In this document: piece by piece, positions 23,010 to 31,310 of the stretch
How positions within the stretch are numbered: position 1 is the stretch's first letter
How the letters are laid out: each line of letters opens with the position of its first letter
Assembly: GCF_000520975.1 (NCBI RefSeq)
Contig: NZ_JACB01000042.1
Span: forward strand, 1-64,000
Origin: Aquimarina megaterium XH134
Lineage (GTDB): Bacteria > Bacteroidota > Bacteroidia > Flavobacteriales > Flavobacteriaceae
Direction: 5' to 3'
Length of the DNA stretch: 64,000 nt
The notes under the pieces: generated by a model
The model's database searches: none
Told to the model about the DNA's origin: nothing
What the model saw: only the letters and a program-made list of their open reading frames with translations
Position numbers and translations under genes: made by a program

Positions 23010-25934
23010 GTGCGGCAGATCATAAAAAAGTATTTTTATTTTATATTTTTTCTAATAACTTTTGGCGTTGATGCTCAATCAGAAAATCCTTTATTAGTAG
23101 AAGATTTTGAGACCCAAAGAAGATGGGTGGATAGTATTTACAATAGAATGACCCTTAAGGAAAAAGTGGGGCAATTGTTTATGGTAAATGTATCTTCTTC
23201 TGATTCCCAAAAAGAAACAGATAAAATAAAACGACTCATTGATGAGTTTATGATCGGAGGCGTTATTTTTTCTAAAGGAGGACCTAAACGACAGGTTAAA
23301 CTAAATAATGAATATCAGCAATTATCCAAAATACCATTGTTAATAGGTATTGATGCAGAGTGGGGACTTGGTATGCGATTAGATTCGACACAAGCTTTCC
23401 CTTGGAATATGACTCTTGGAGCAATACAAGATGATCATTTAATAGAAGAAACCGGAAGACAGGTAGCACGGCATTGTAAACGAATGGGAGTGCATATTAA
23501 TTTTGCCCCTGTAGTAGATATTAATACAAACCCCAAAAACCCGATAATTGGTAACCGTTCTTTTGGAGAAGATAAAGAAAAGGTAGCTCAAAAAGCACTG
23601 GCTTTTATGAAAGGTATGCAACGAGAAGGTATTCTGGCTGCCGCTAAGCATTTTCCTGGTCATGGAGATACCGATACCGATTCGCATAATACATTACCTA
23701 CTATTAATTTTGATGCCAAAAGAATTGATAGTATAGAATTATACCCATATAAAAAACTTATTAATGAAGGGCTATCTAGTATTATGGTGGCTCATCTTAA
23801 TATTCCTAGTTTAGAATATAGATCAGACTACCCGTCTTCTGTTTCTAAAAAAGTAGTTTCTGGAGTATTAAAAGATAGCTTAAAGTTTGAAGGTTTAATT
23901 TTTACAGATGCTCTTAATATGAAAGGAGCTTCAGATTTTAAAGCACCTGGAGATATTGATTTGGCAGCTTTTTTGGCAGGAAATGATATTCTTTTAATGT
24001 CTGAAGATGTACCGTTGGCATCTCAGAAAATAGTATCTGCATATTACTCTGGAGCTCTAACAGAAGAGCGTTTATCTTATTCTGTTAGAAAGATCTTATT
24101 TGCCAAATATAAAGCTGGTCTTAATGCCTATAAGCCTGTAGAAACAGATTTTCTTTATGAGGAACTAAATAGTGTTAAAAATAAAGTATTGCTTCATGAT
24201 TTGGTCGAAAATTCTTTAACCGTTATAAAGAATGAAAGAGCAACACTGCCAATTAAAAACCTTGACCTGAAAAAAATTGCTTATGTTTCTCTTGGTGATG
24301 ACTCTGGAGAAGCTTTTTATGAAGAATTAAGTAAATACACACAGGTCGAATGGGTAAAGGCTAATCAATTGGGTGAAATGGTAGAACAATTGAAAAACTA
24401 TAATTATGTTATTGTAGGTTTTCATAAATCAAATGATTCACCCTGGGCAGAATATAAGTTTAAGGATAAAGAATTAGTTTGGTTATATGAGATTGCCAGG
24501 TTAAATACTACAGTTCTTAGTGTATTTGCAAGACCTTATGCAATGTTAGATATGTTAACCACTACGAATTTTGAAGGTATAGTGATGTCTTATCAAAATA
24601 GTAAAGTGGCTCAGGAAAAAACGGCGCAATTACTTTTTGGAGCGTTAGAAGCCAAAGGAAAACTTCCTGTTAGCATCGGAGAAGAGTTTCCTGCTGGTAC
24701 AGGGCATCATACCAGGATTTTAAATAGATTATCTTATGGGTTACCCGAAAGTGTTGGGATGAATTCTTATAAACTTAATAGAATTGATTCTATAGTAGAT
24801 TTTGCACTAAAAGAAAAAATGACACCTGGTGTGCAACTCATTGTTGCAAGAAAAGGAAAAGTAGTATTTAATAAAAATTATGGGTATCATACCTATAGTA
24901 AATTTAGAAAAGTTAAAGGGTCTGATGTTTATGATTTGGCATCTTTAACCAAAATATTGGCCACTTTACCACTTACTATAGAGTTAAAGGATAAGGGAAT
25001 AATTTCCTTAAATACAAAGGTAGGAAAGATGTTGCCTTCCTTTAAAGGTTCTAATAAAGAGCATATTACCATAAGATCAATGCTGTCGCATTATGCAAAA
25101 TTAAAAGCCTGGATTCCTTTTTATTTGCAAACAATGGATTCTATTACCCGAAAACCAGATAAGAAGTATTATCGAAATAGTCGCTCTAAAGATTTTAATA
25201 TAGAAGTTACTAATAACCTTTATTTCAGAAGTGATATGAAGGATTCTTTACTGCTAAGAATTAGAGATAGTGAATTGAGAGATAGGTTAAAATATAAGTA
25301 TAGTGATTTACCGTACTATCTTTTAAAAGCGTATATAGAAGGCCATTATAGCAATACATTGCATAAGCTAACCCAGCAACATTTTTATAAACCATTGGGA
25401 GCTAATAATACCTCGTATTTACCTCTAACACGTTTCAGGAAAAAAAGAATAGTTCCTACAGAGTATGATAAGATCTTTAGAGACGAAGTTGTTCATGGAT
25501 ATGTTCATGATCAGGGAGCCGCTATGTTAGGAGGAATCGCTGGGCATGCAGGACTATTTGCTAATGCTAATGATGTTGCCAAGATAATGCAAATGTATCT
25601 CAATAAGGGGTATTATGGAGGTAAGCAATATTTTAGAGAAGAAACATTAGATGAGTTTAATACATGTCATTATTGTCATCGAAATGTTCGACGGGGAATA
25701 GGTTTTGATAAACCACAGTTAGGAGATATAGGCCCGACTTGTGGGTGTATATCAATGACTAGTTTCGGGCATAGTGGATTTACAGGAACATTTACCTGGG
25801 CAGATCCAGAACAGGAAATGATATATGTCTTTTTAAGTAATCGTACTTTTCCTAATGCTGCAAATAGAAAACTCATATCACATGATATTCGCTCAGAGAT
25901 ACAAAGGTTGATCTATGAAGCAATAGACTATTGA
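23010..25934 (+). CDS. GH3 beta-N-acetylglucosaminidase fused to a beta-lactamase-like serine hydrolase
   Basis: A 974-residue exported protein with a GTG start followed by a signal peptide (ending VDAQ). Residues of about 35-560 form the NagZ-type GH3 module: KHFPGHGDT at 213-221, the Asp-His acid/base dyad D224/H226 in DTDSH, and the nucleophile Asp300 in FTDALNM. Residues of about 590-970 form a class-C beta-lactamase-like domain with S645-L-T-K648 and a later YSDLPYY. The pair probably trims N-acetylglucosamine and a peptide or acyl group from peptidoglycan fragments. Bifunctional proteins of this layout occur in Bacteroidota. Confidence 0.9.
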   Translation: MRQIIKKYFYFIFFLITFGVDAQSENPLLVEDFETQRRWVDSIYNRMTLKEKVGQLFMVNVSSSDSQKETDKIKRLIDEFMIGGVIFSKGGPKRQVKLNNEYQQLSKIPLLIGIDAEWGLGMRLDSTQAFPWNMTLGAIQDDHLIEETGRQVARHCKRMGVHINFAPVVDINTNPKNPIIGNRSFGEDKEKVAQKALAFMKGMQREGILAAAKHFPGHGDTDTDSHNTLPTINFDAKRIDSIELYPYKKLINEGLSSIMVAHLNIPSLEYRSDYPSSVSKKVVSGVLKDSLKFEGLIFTDALNMKGASDFKAPGDIDLAAFLAGNDILLMSEDVPLASQKIVSAYYSGALTEERLSYSVRKILFAKYKAGLNAYKPVETDFLYEELNSVKNKVLLHDLVENSLTVIKNERATLPIKNLDLKKIAYVSLGDDSGEAFYEELSKYTQVEWVKANQLGEMVEQLKNYNYVIVGFHKSNDSPWAEYKFKDKELVWLYEIARLNTTVLSVFARPYAMLDMLTTTNFEGIVMSYQNSKVAQEKTAQLLFGALEAKGKLPVSIGEEFPAGTGHHTRILNRLSYGLPESVGMNSYKLNRIDSIVDFALKEKMTPGVQLIVARKGKVVFNKNYGYHTYSKFRKVKGSDVYDLASLTKILATLPLTIELKDKGIISLNTKVGKMLPSFKGSNKEHITIRSMLSHYAKLKAWIPFYLQTMDSITRKPDKKYYRNSRSKDFNIEVTNNLYFRSDMKDSLLLRIRDSELRDRLKYKYSDLPYYLLKAYIEGHYSNTLHKLTQQHFYKPLGANNTSYLPLTRFRKKRIVPTEYDKIFRDEVVHGYVHDQGAAMLGGIAGHAGLFANANDVAKIMQMYLNKGYYGGKQYFREETLDEFNTCHYCHRNVRRGIGFDKPQLGDIGPTCGCISMTSFGHSGFTGTFTWADPEQEMIYVFLSNRTFPNAANRKLISHDIRSEIQRLIYEAIDY

Positions 25935-25976
25935 TTGTATCAAAAGAAAAACAATAATTTTCAAAAGTTAAGAATT

Positions 25977-26879
25977 ATGAGTGTCAGGGTTTCGAATCAA
26001 GATGCTATATGCTCACGTATAATAGCCGGGTGTATGAATTGGGGAGAATGGGGAGCTAATTTAACCATAAATCAGGCTCAGGAATTGATAGAAGATTGTC
26101 TTGCTATAAATGTTACCACTTTTGATCATGCAGATATCTATGGGCATTATACTACAGAAACATTATTTGGTAAAGCGCTTAAAAAACGACCTTCTCTTCG
26201 AGAAAAAATGCAACTCGTTACCAAATGTGGTATTAAACTAGTAACACCTAATCGTCCTGATACTACTATTAAGTCATACAATACTAGTAAAGATTATATT
26301 ATACGTTCTGCAGAACAATCTTTGCAGAATCTAAATACAGATTATATAGACCTGTTTTTGATTCATAGACCAAGTCCGTTAATGAACCCTGAAGAGATTG
26401 CAGAGGCTTTTACCCAACTTAAAAATGATGGTAAGGTTTTGCATTTTGGAGTATCAAACTTTACGATACACCAATTTGAAATGTTACATAAGTTTATATC
26501 TCTGGTAACAAATCAGATTGAAGTATCTCCTCTTCATCTGGATCCTTTTGTAGATGGTACTTTAGATCAGTGTATTACCAAGCATATTATACCCATGGGA
26601 TATTCTACATTAGCAGGAGGAAAATTCTTTGCCAAACAGCCAGAAGATAGGGTTATGAGGATTAATAAGGTGGTAAATGCATTGGCAGAAAAATATAATG
26701 TTGCGCCCGACCAGATTCTAACATCCTGGATCATAAAACACCCTTCTGGTATTCTCCCAATTATCGGTTCAACCAAAATCAATCGTATTAAATCTGCAAA
26801 AGATGCTTTAGCTATTCACATTACAGACGAGGAATGGTTTATGATTTGGGAAGCTTCTAAAGGGAAAGAAGTAGCTTAG
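25977..26879 (+). CDS. Aldo/keto reductase, YdhF-like
   Basis: A 300-residue NADPH-dependent TIM-barrel oxidoreductase. It shows the catalytic tetrad: Asp and Tyr in FDHADIYG, Lys in LVTKCG and His in LIHRPSP, with the cofactor-binding PIIGSTKINR near the end. The frame is open from a TTG at 25935 directly after the GH3 stop, but the ATG at 25977 fits the family start (RVSNQDAICSRIIAGCMNWG). It lies downstream of the GH3 gene on the same strand and may be co-transcribed. The substrate is unknown. Confidence 0.9.
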   Translation: MSVRVSNQDAICSRIIAGCMNWGEWGANLTINQAQELIEDCLAINVTTFDHADIYGHYTTETLFGKALKKRPSLREKMQLVTKCGIKLVTPNRPDTTIKSYNTSKDYIIRSAEQSLQNLNTDYIDLFLIHRPSPLMNPEEIAEAFTQLKNDGKVLHFGVSNFTIHQFEMLHKFISLVTNQIEVSPLHLDPFVDGTLDQCITKHIIPMGYSTLAGGKFFAKQPEDRVMRINKVVNALAEKYNVAPDQILTSWIIKHPSGILPIIGSTKINRIKSAKDALAIHITDEEWFMIWEASKGKEVA

Positions 26880-27144
26880 AAGAAGGCTGCTTTAGTTATA
26901 AAGTATGCCTTAATGTATATATAATTGATTGTCCGGTTTCTTTGCTTTACATACATGTGAGAGCATGTTAATTAGATCTACACATAATGTTAAAATACTT
27001 GTAAATTGCTGCAAGTTGGTGTTTTTTACTATATATTTAATATTGAAAATCAAACGTTTATTTACAATTTTATGTAGTATTTGTAAACCGTAACATTTAA
27101 ATTCTTCACAAATCGTTATCCCCCTAACCCCTAACCCTAAACTA

Positions 27145-27600
27145 ATGAATAAGTATAAACTAACATGTATCGGATTAGTGTTGTCTATTTTTATTTATGT
27201 AACAACTATTGTTTTAGAATTAGAATTGTTTGAAAAAGCTATCGCATTATTGGAGAGTATAGAGCAATTTGAGTTTGACGAAATGATAATCCCATTAATA
27301 GTGTTTTTTGTATTTCTATTTATAGATACACAACAAAATGCTAAAAAAGTAAAGATGGAAAACGCTAAGCTAAATATTTATAAAGCTATGCTTTCTTCTA
27401 GTCATCATATCCTAAATAATTTTATTTATCAAATGGATATATTTAAAATCACGGCAGAAGATACTCCTGGTTTTGATGTAAAAGTTTTGGCTTTTTATGA
27501 AGATATTATTAGTAATGCTGCTCATCAAATTAATTCTTTAAGTAACCTTACTACTATTGATGAATTTTCAATACGAACTTCGGTAATGAATGAGACTTAA
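27145..27600 (+). CDS. Small membrane protein with a histidine-kinase-like helical segment
   Basis: The 151 residues contain two membrane helices (about 6-25 and 47-64) and a cytosolic tail. The tail carries SSSHHILNNFIYQMDIFK (about 90-107), an H-X3-N pattern like the dimerisation/phosphoacceptor helix of HisKA_2/HWE-type kinases, followed by a second helix and then the end. No ATP-binding domain exists. It could be a truncated kinase, a phosphotransfer protein or a look-alike. The neighbours are unrelated. The ATG is preceded by an unusual C-rich leader (CCCCCTAACCCCTAACCC). Confidence 0.65.
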   Translation: MNKYKLTCIGLVLSIFIYVTTIVLELELFEKAIALLESIEQFEFDEMIIPLIVFFVFLFIDTQQNAKKVKMENAKLNIYKAMLSSSHHILNNFIYQMDIFKITAEDTPGFDVKVLAFYEDIISNAAHQINSLSNLTTIDEFSIRTSVMNET

Positions 27601-27628
27601 TATCTAGCATGCAGGTTTTTACGTAGAT

Positions 27629-28165
27629 TTATATTTCAAAAAAGCTAAAAACAGATCCACCATATTTTCTCGAATTACTAAAATATGGCGATTCCTCGAG
27701 AGAGGTATGTTTAGAGTGCTCAATGATCAAAACCCCATGCTCATTTAATAATTCATTTTCAAAAACTAATGCTGCAATTTTATGAAACTGATCTGTTGTA
27801 AAATCATATGGGGGATCAGCAAAAATAATGTCTACTTTTCGTTTTACTTTTTCGAGGTAACTGTACACATCACTTTTTATAGTTTCAATAGGAGCATCTA
27901 GTTCTTTTGCTACGCTTTTGATATACCCAAGACAGGCATAGTGAACATCTACTGCAGTTATATCCTCTGTTCCTCTGGATAAGAATTCATAGCTTATGTT
28001 TCCTGTACCTGCAAAAAGATCTAGAAACGATATCTGAGAGAAGTTATATTGATTTCTTAGGATATTAAATAATGCTTCTTTTGCCATATCGGTAGTAGGG
28101 CGTACAGGCAGTTTTTTAGGTGCTGTAAGTCTTTTTCCTTTATATTTTCCTGAAATAATACGCAT
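27629..28165 (-). CDS. rsmD: 16S rRNA (guanine(966)-N(2))-methyltransferase RsmD
   Basis: The 178 residues match the family length. SAM-binding motif I is FLDLFAGTGNISYEFLSRG (about 46-64), and the catalytic motif is FADPPYDF. The N-terminal MRIISGKYKGKRL is the classic RsmD start. It methylates G966 of 16S rRNA in the 30S subunit. It lies 2 bases after the DUF3822 gene, in an operon with it and the gene at 28973. Confidence 0.93.
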   Translation of the reverse strand: MRIISGKYKGKRLTAPKKLPVRPTTDMAKEALFNILRNQYNFSQISFLDLFAGTGNISYEFLSRGTEDITAVDVHYACLGYIKSVAKELDAPIETIKSDVYSYLEKVKRKVDIIFADPPYDFTTDQFHKIAALVFENELLNEHGVLIIEHSKHTSLEESPYFSNSRKYGGSVFSFFEI

Positions 28166-28167
28166 AT

Positions 28168-28992
28168 TTAAAAATGGCTAAGTAGTACAAAATGTTTATG
28201 AGGCTCAAAAGATGTTATATCCTCTGTTGTTTGTGGTTTCTTAAGAAGGTTTCCGAAACGTATATGACGAATATAAGTATATGCAATATTGAAAAACTCA
28301 CTATCTCTAGAAATATCTCCCAAAAACACTAAACTAAATTCTTCTGGATTTAGTTGTAGTTGTTCTGTAGTGTACAATAGATAATACAAAAAATCTTCTT
28401 TAGTTTGATATTTATATGTATTACTTAATATCAAATTCCCTTTATTGATTACTATAATATCGAAAGAAGCATCACTTATATTCGCAAAAACGGTGATAGA
28501 TTCACTGTTCTTTTCTTGAGTAAGTAAAGAATTTATTAAAATGGTACTAGAATGCTTATAAGTAAAAGAACCAAATGTGTCAAAAAAGAAGTTATTGATG
28601 TTGGTATAAGGAATGTAGACCGTTACCATATTATGAGGGTGTAATTCATCATAGGCAATAAAATCATTTTGAAGCACCTTTGTATTAAATTTAAGGTATT
28701 CCTTTAATGAATCTTCGTTAAATAGAGCTTTAGGAACAACAGTATATAGGTCATTTTGATGAATTACTTCGATGGTATCAAAAGTCCCTTTTAGATTATG
28801 ATTGTGATCAAAAGCATATTTGATTTTATCAAGTACTTGTGTGGGCGTTAATTGTATACCAAAGGGTTCATGCGCTATCGACGTTATTTGATTATTAGTA
28901 TTTACAGTACAAAAAGAAAGTCCATTCAAGCTTACCTGAATGGACAATGTTTTTGATGTATTATCAATTGTATTATTGATCGTTTGCACCAT
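28168..28992 (-). CDS. DUF3822 family protein
   Basis: A 274-residue protein recognised by LSIQVSLNGLSFCTVN at the start, VYIPYTNINNFFFDTFGSF in the middle and EEFSLVFLGDISRDSEFFNIAYTYIRHIRFG near the end. The fold is actin-like/ASKHA-resembling in the family description I recall, but no function is known. It is a constant neighbour of rsmD in flavobacteria. Its start overlaps the end of the upstream gene by 20 bases. Confidence 0.85.
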   Translation of the reverse strand: MVQTINNTIDNTSKTLSIQVSLNGLSFCTVNTNNQITSIAHEPFGIQLTPTQVLDKIKYAFDHNHNLKGTFDTIEVIHQNDLYTVVPKALFNEDSLKEYLKFNTKVLQNDFIAYDELHPHNMVTVYIPYTNINNFFFDTFGSFTYKHSSTILINSLLTQEKNSESITVFANISDASFDIIVINKGNLILSNTYKYQTKEDFLYYLLYTTEQLQLNPEEFSLVFLGDISRDSEFFNIAYTYIRHIRFGNLLKKPQTTEDITSFEPHKHFVLLSHF

Positions 28993-29617
28993 AAGTTCTT
29001 GGCCAGTTACCAGAAGTCATTACTTCTGTCATTGATCCTACCGAAAGGAATCCTCCATTAACTTCATCAACAGAACGCACTTCTTTCTCTTGAGCTAATA
29101 AATCTTTATCTTGATCGTGTAGTAGTACATCTTTAGCTACTTTAGCTTCAAAAACCGGAATTCGTAGATCATTTTTGTTAATATAACCTGCATCCATTTC
29201 AAAATTCGATTCAACACCTTCGATTGGTATTTTAATCATATTTTTATGATTTCCTGTTTTAAATAAGGAATCTTTTACCGATGCATATCCAAGGGTATCA
29301 ACAATAACTGTATCTCTTGGCTCATCAATTTTTAGGATCTTATTAAATGCAATATAACTAGAATCTCTTCTTTGGGTTAGTGTAAATTTAGCAGTATCTA
29401 TAAAAGCAACTAATTTAACAGGATCTTTAGCAAATTTTCCAGTTACTGATCTGTATGCCAATTGAGCTGTACGAATATCTCTTAAATTTTCAACAGCTTT
29501 TGCATATCTAGCTTGCTTTATTTTATTGAACTTTACAGGACCATTAACAGAATTGAATACCAAGTATCCTAAAACTCCTATAATAACCCACAGAACTAAT
29601 TGAACAACAATTTTCAT
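28973..29617 (-). CDS. Conserved membrane-anchored protein, unknown function
   Basis: The 214 residues have one N-terminal membrane helix (about 4-23), then a charged helical region (KQARYAKAVENLRDIRTAQLAYRSVTGKFAKD) reminiscent of the N-terminal helix and first turn of pseudopilins such as type II secretion major pilins, and beta-rich sequence after it. It lacks the pilin leader-peptidase site (Gly followed by Phe), so it is not called a pilin. It is the first gene of the rsmD operon and is divergent from the helicase. Confidence 0.75.
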   Translation of the reverse strand: MKIVVQLVLWVIIGVLGYLVFNSVNGPVKFNKIKQARYAKAVENLRDIRTAQLAYRSVTGKFAKDPVKLVAFIDTAKFTLTQRRDSSYIAFNKILKIDEPRDTVIVDTLGYASVKDSLFKTGNHKNMIKIPIEGVESNFEMDAGYINKNDLRIPVFEAKVAKDVLLHDQDKDLLAQEKEVRSVDEVNGGFLSVGSMTEVMTSGNWPRTYGANDQ

Positions 29618-29753
29618 TTTATGATTTAGCTTTAAACATTAGTGTATACGCAAATCTACAATTTTTTTTTAATCGTAAAAGTTTATTGCCAAAAAATCAT
29701 CCCTATCTTTGATTTATTAATAGCGATATGAATCATATAGACAAGTTTTTTTA

Positions 29754-31181
29754 ATGAAGGAAAAAGAATTTTATGAATTATTAAAAGAAGATTTTCCTTT
29801 TGAACCTACTATAAAACAAGATATTGTCCTACAAAAACTATCTTATTTTGTGTTATCAGGGGCAAAAGAATCACTTTTTCTACTAAAAGGATATGCAGGT
29901 ACCGGAAAAACTACTTTGATAGGATCTTTGGTAAAAAACCTTTGGAAAGCTAAATTAAATGCTGTTTTACTTGCTCCGACCGGTCGTGCGGCTAAAGTAA
30001 TTAGTAATTTTTCGGGAAAGCAGGCTCAAACCATACATAGAAATATTTATTATCCCAAAAAGGATAAAAGTGGTGGATTAGCTTTTCAACTAAAACAAAA
30101 TAAAAGCCGTAATACTATTTTTATTGTAGATGAAGCTTCTATGATACCAGACACACCTAGTGATAGTAAATTGTTCGAAAACGGATCTTTACTAGATGAT
30201 CTAATGATGTATGTGTATTCTGGGTATAATTGTAAAATCCTTTTTATTGGGGATACTGCACAATTACCACCAGTAAAACTAGAAGTAAGCCCGGCACTCG
30301 ATCCCAATAACCTTGCAATGGGATTTAATAAAGAGGTTACCCAGATAGAGTTAGACGAAGTAGTGCGACAAGCAGAGAATAGTGGTATTTTAATGAATGC
30401 TACCCAGCTAAGAGAAACTATTAATGACGGTTTTTACGACTCTTTTCAGTTTCAAGTGTCAGGATATCCAGATGTAGTTAGGTTTTTTGATGGCCATGAG
30501 ATTATGGATGCATTAAATGAAGCATATGCTAGTGTGGGGCACGAAGAATCTGTGATTATACTTCGTTCTAATAAAAGAGCTAATATTTATAATCAGCAGA
30601 TTCGCTCAAGGATACTTTTTCAGGAAGAAGAACTGTCACCCGGTGATTATTTAATGGTGGTTAAGAATAATTATTTTTGGCTAGATAACAAAAGCGAAGC
30701 TGGTTTCATTGCTAATGGAGATATAATTAAAATTTTGGAGATTTTTTCTATAAAAGAATTATATGGATTTCGGTTTGCGATAGTTAATGTTAGTATGGTT
30801 GATTATCCAAATCAAAAACCTTTTGAAACGGTATTGTTACTAGATACATTAACATCAGAAACCCCATCTTTATCCTATGAAGAATCAAACAAGTTGTACC
30901 AGGAAGTATTAAAAGATTTTGAAGATGAGAAATCGAAGTACAAACGATTTATGGGAGTAAAGAATAATAAGTTTTTTAATAGTTTACAGGTTAAATTTTC
31001 TTATGCTATTACATGTCATAAGTCACAAGGAGGACAATGGGATAATGTTTTTATAGAGCAGCCATATCTTCCGGATGGGATCAATAAAGATTATTTGAGA
31101 TGGTTGTATACCGCTGTTACCAGAGCTAAGAAAAAGTTATATTTAATAGGGTTTAAAGATGATTTTTTTATTGAAAATTAA
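29754..31181 (+). CDS. RecD-like ATP-dependent DNA helicase
   Basis: A 475-residue SF1 helicase. Walker A is GYAGTGKTTL (about 44-53), the Walker B is FIVDEASMI, motif III is FIGDTAQLPPV, and the late motifs are TCHKSQGGQWDNVF and LYTAVTRAKKKL. The short N-terminus without an OB or RecD2 N domain marks it as the compact RecD-like type common in Bacteroidota. It probably acts in recombination or repair. A promoter-like TATCTTTG lies at 29704-29711. Confidence 0.9.
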   Translation: MKEKEFYELLKEDFPFEPTIKQDIVLQKLSYFVLSGAKESLFLLKGYAGTGKTTLIGSLVKNLWKAKLNAVLLAPTGRAAKVISNFSGKQAQTIHRNIYYPKKDKSGGLAFQLKQNKSRNTIFIVDEASMIPDTPSDSKLFENGSLLDDLMMYVYSGYNCKILFIGDTAQLPPVKLEVSPALDPNNLAMGFNKEVTQIELDEVVRQAENSGILMNATQLRETINDGFYDSFQFQVSGYPDVVRFFDGHEIMDALNEAYASVGHEESVIILRSNKRANIYNQQIRSRILFQEEELSPGDYLMVVKNNYFWLDNKSEAGFIANGDIIKILEIFSIKELYGFRFAIVNVSMVDYPNQKPFETVLLLDTLTSETPSLSYEESNKLYQEVLKDFEDEKSKYKRFMGVKNNKFFNSLQVKFSYAITCHKSQGGQWDNVFIEQPYLPDGINKDYLRWLYTAVTRAKKKLYLIGFKDDFFIEN

Positions 31182-31279
31182 AATTAACAGAAAGTGTATA
31201 AAGCATATTTTAAGATTTCTTTAAGAAAGAAATGTGAAACTAAATATAATGGTTGGCCCGAAAATTGATTTAAAAAAGT

Positions 31280-31287
31280 TATTTTTG
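31280..31287 (+). promoter_or_regulatory. Candidate -7 box for the kdsB-kdnB gene
   Basis: TATTTTTG fits TAnnTTTG and lies 23 bases before the TTG start. A -33 TTG at 31253 is a little too far (24-base spacer). Confidence 0.4.
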
Positions 31288-31310
31288 CAATTCTAGAAAA
31301 GCAACAAATT

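Noticed and set aside
27119..27140. CCCCCTAACCCCTAACCCTAA resembles telomeric repeats
   Set aside because: Only about three irregular units directly before a start codon; chance or a leader sequence is simpler than any telomere-like role.
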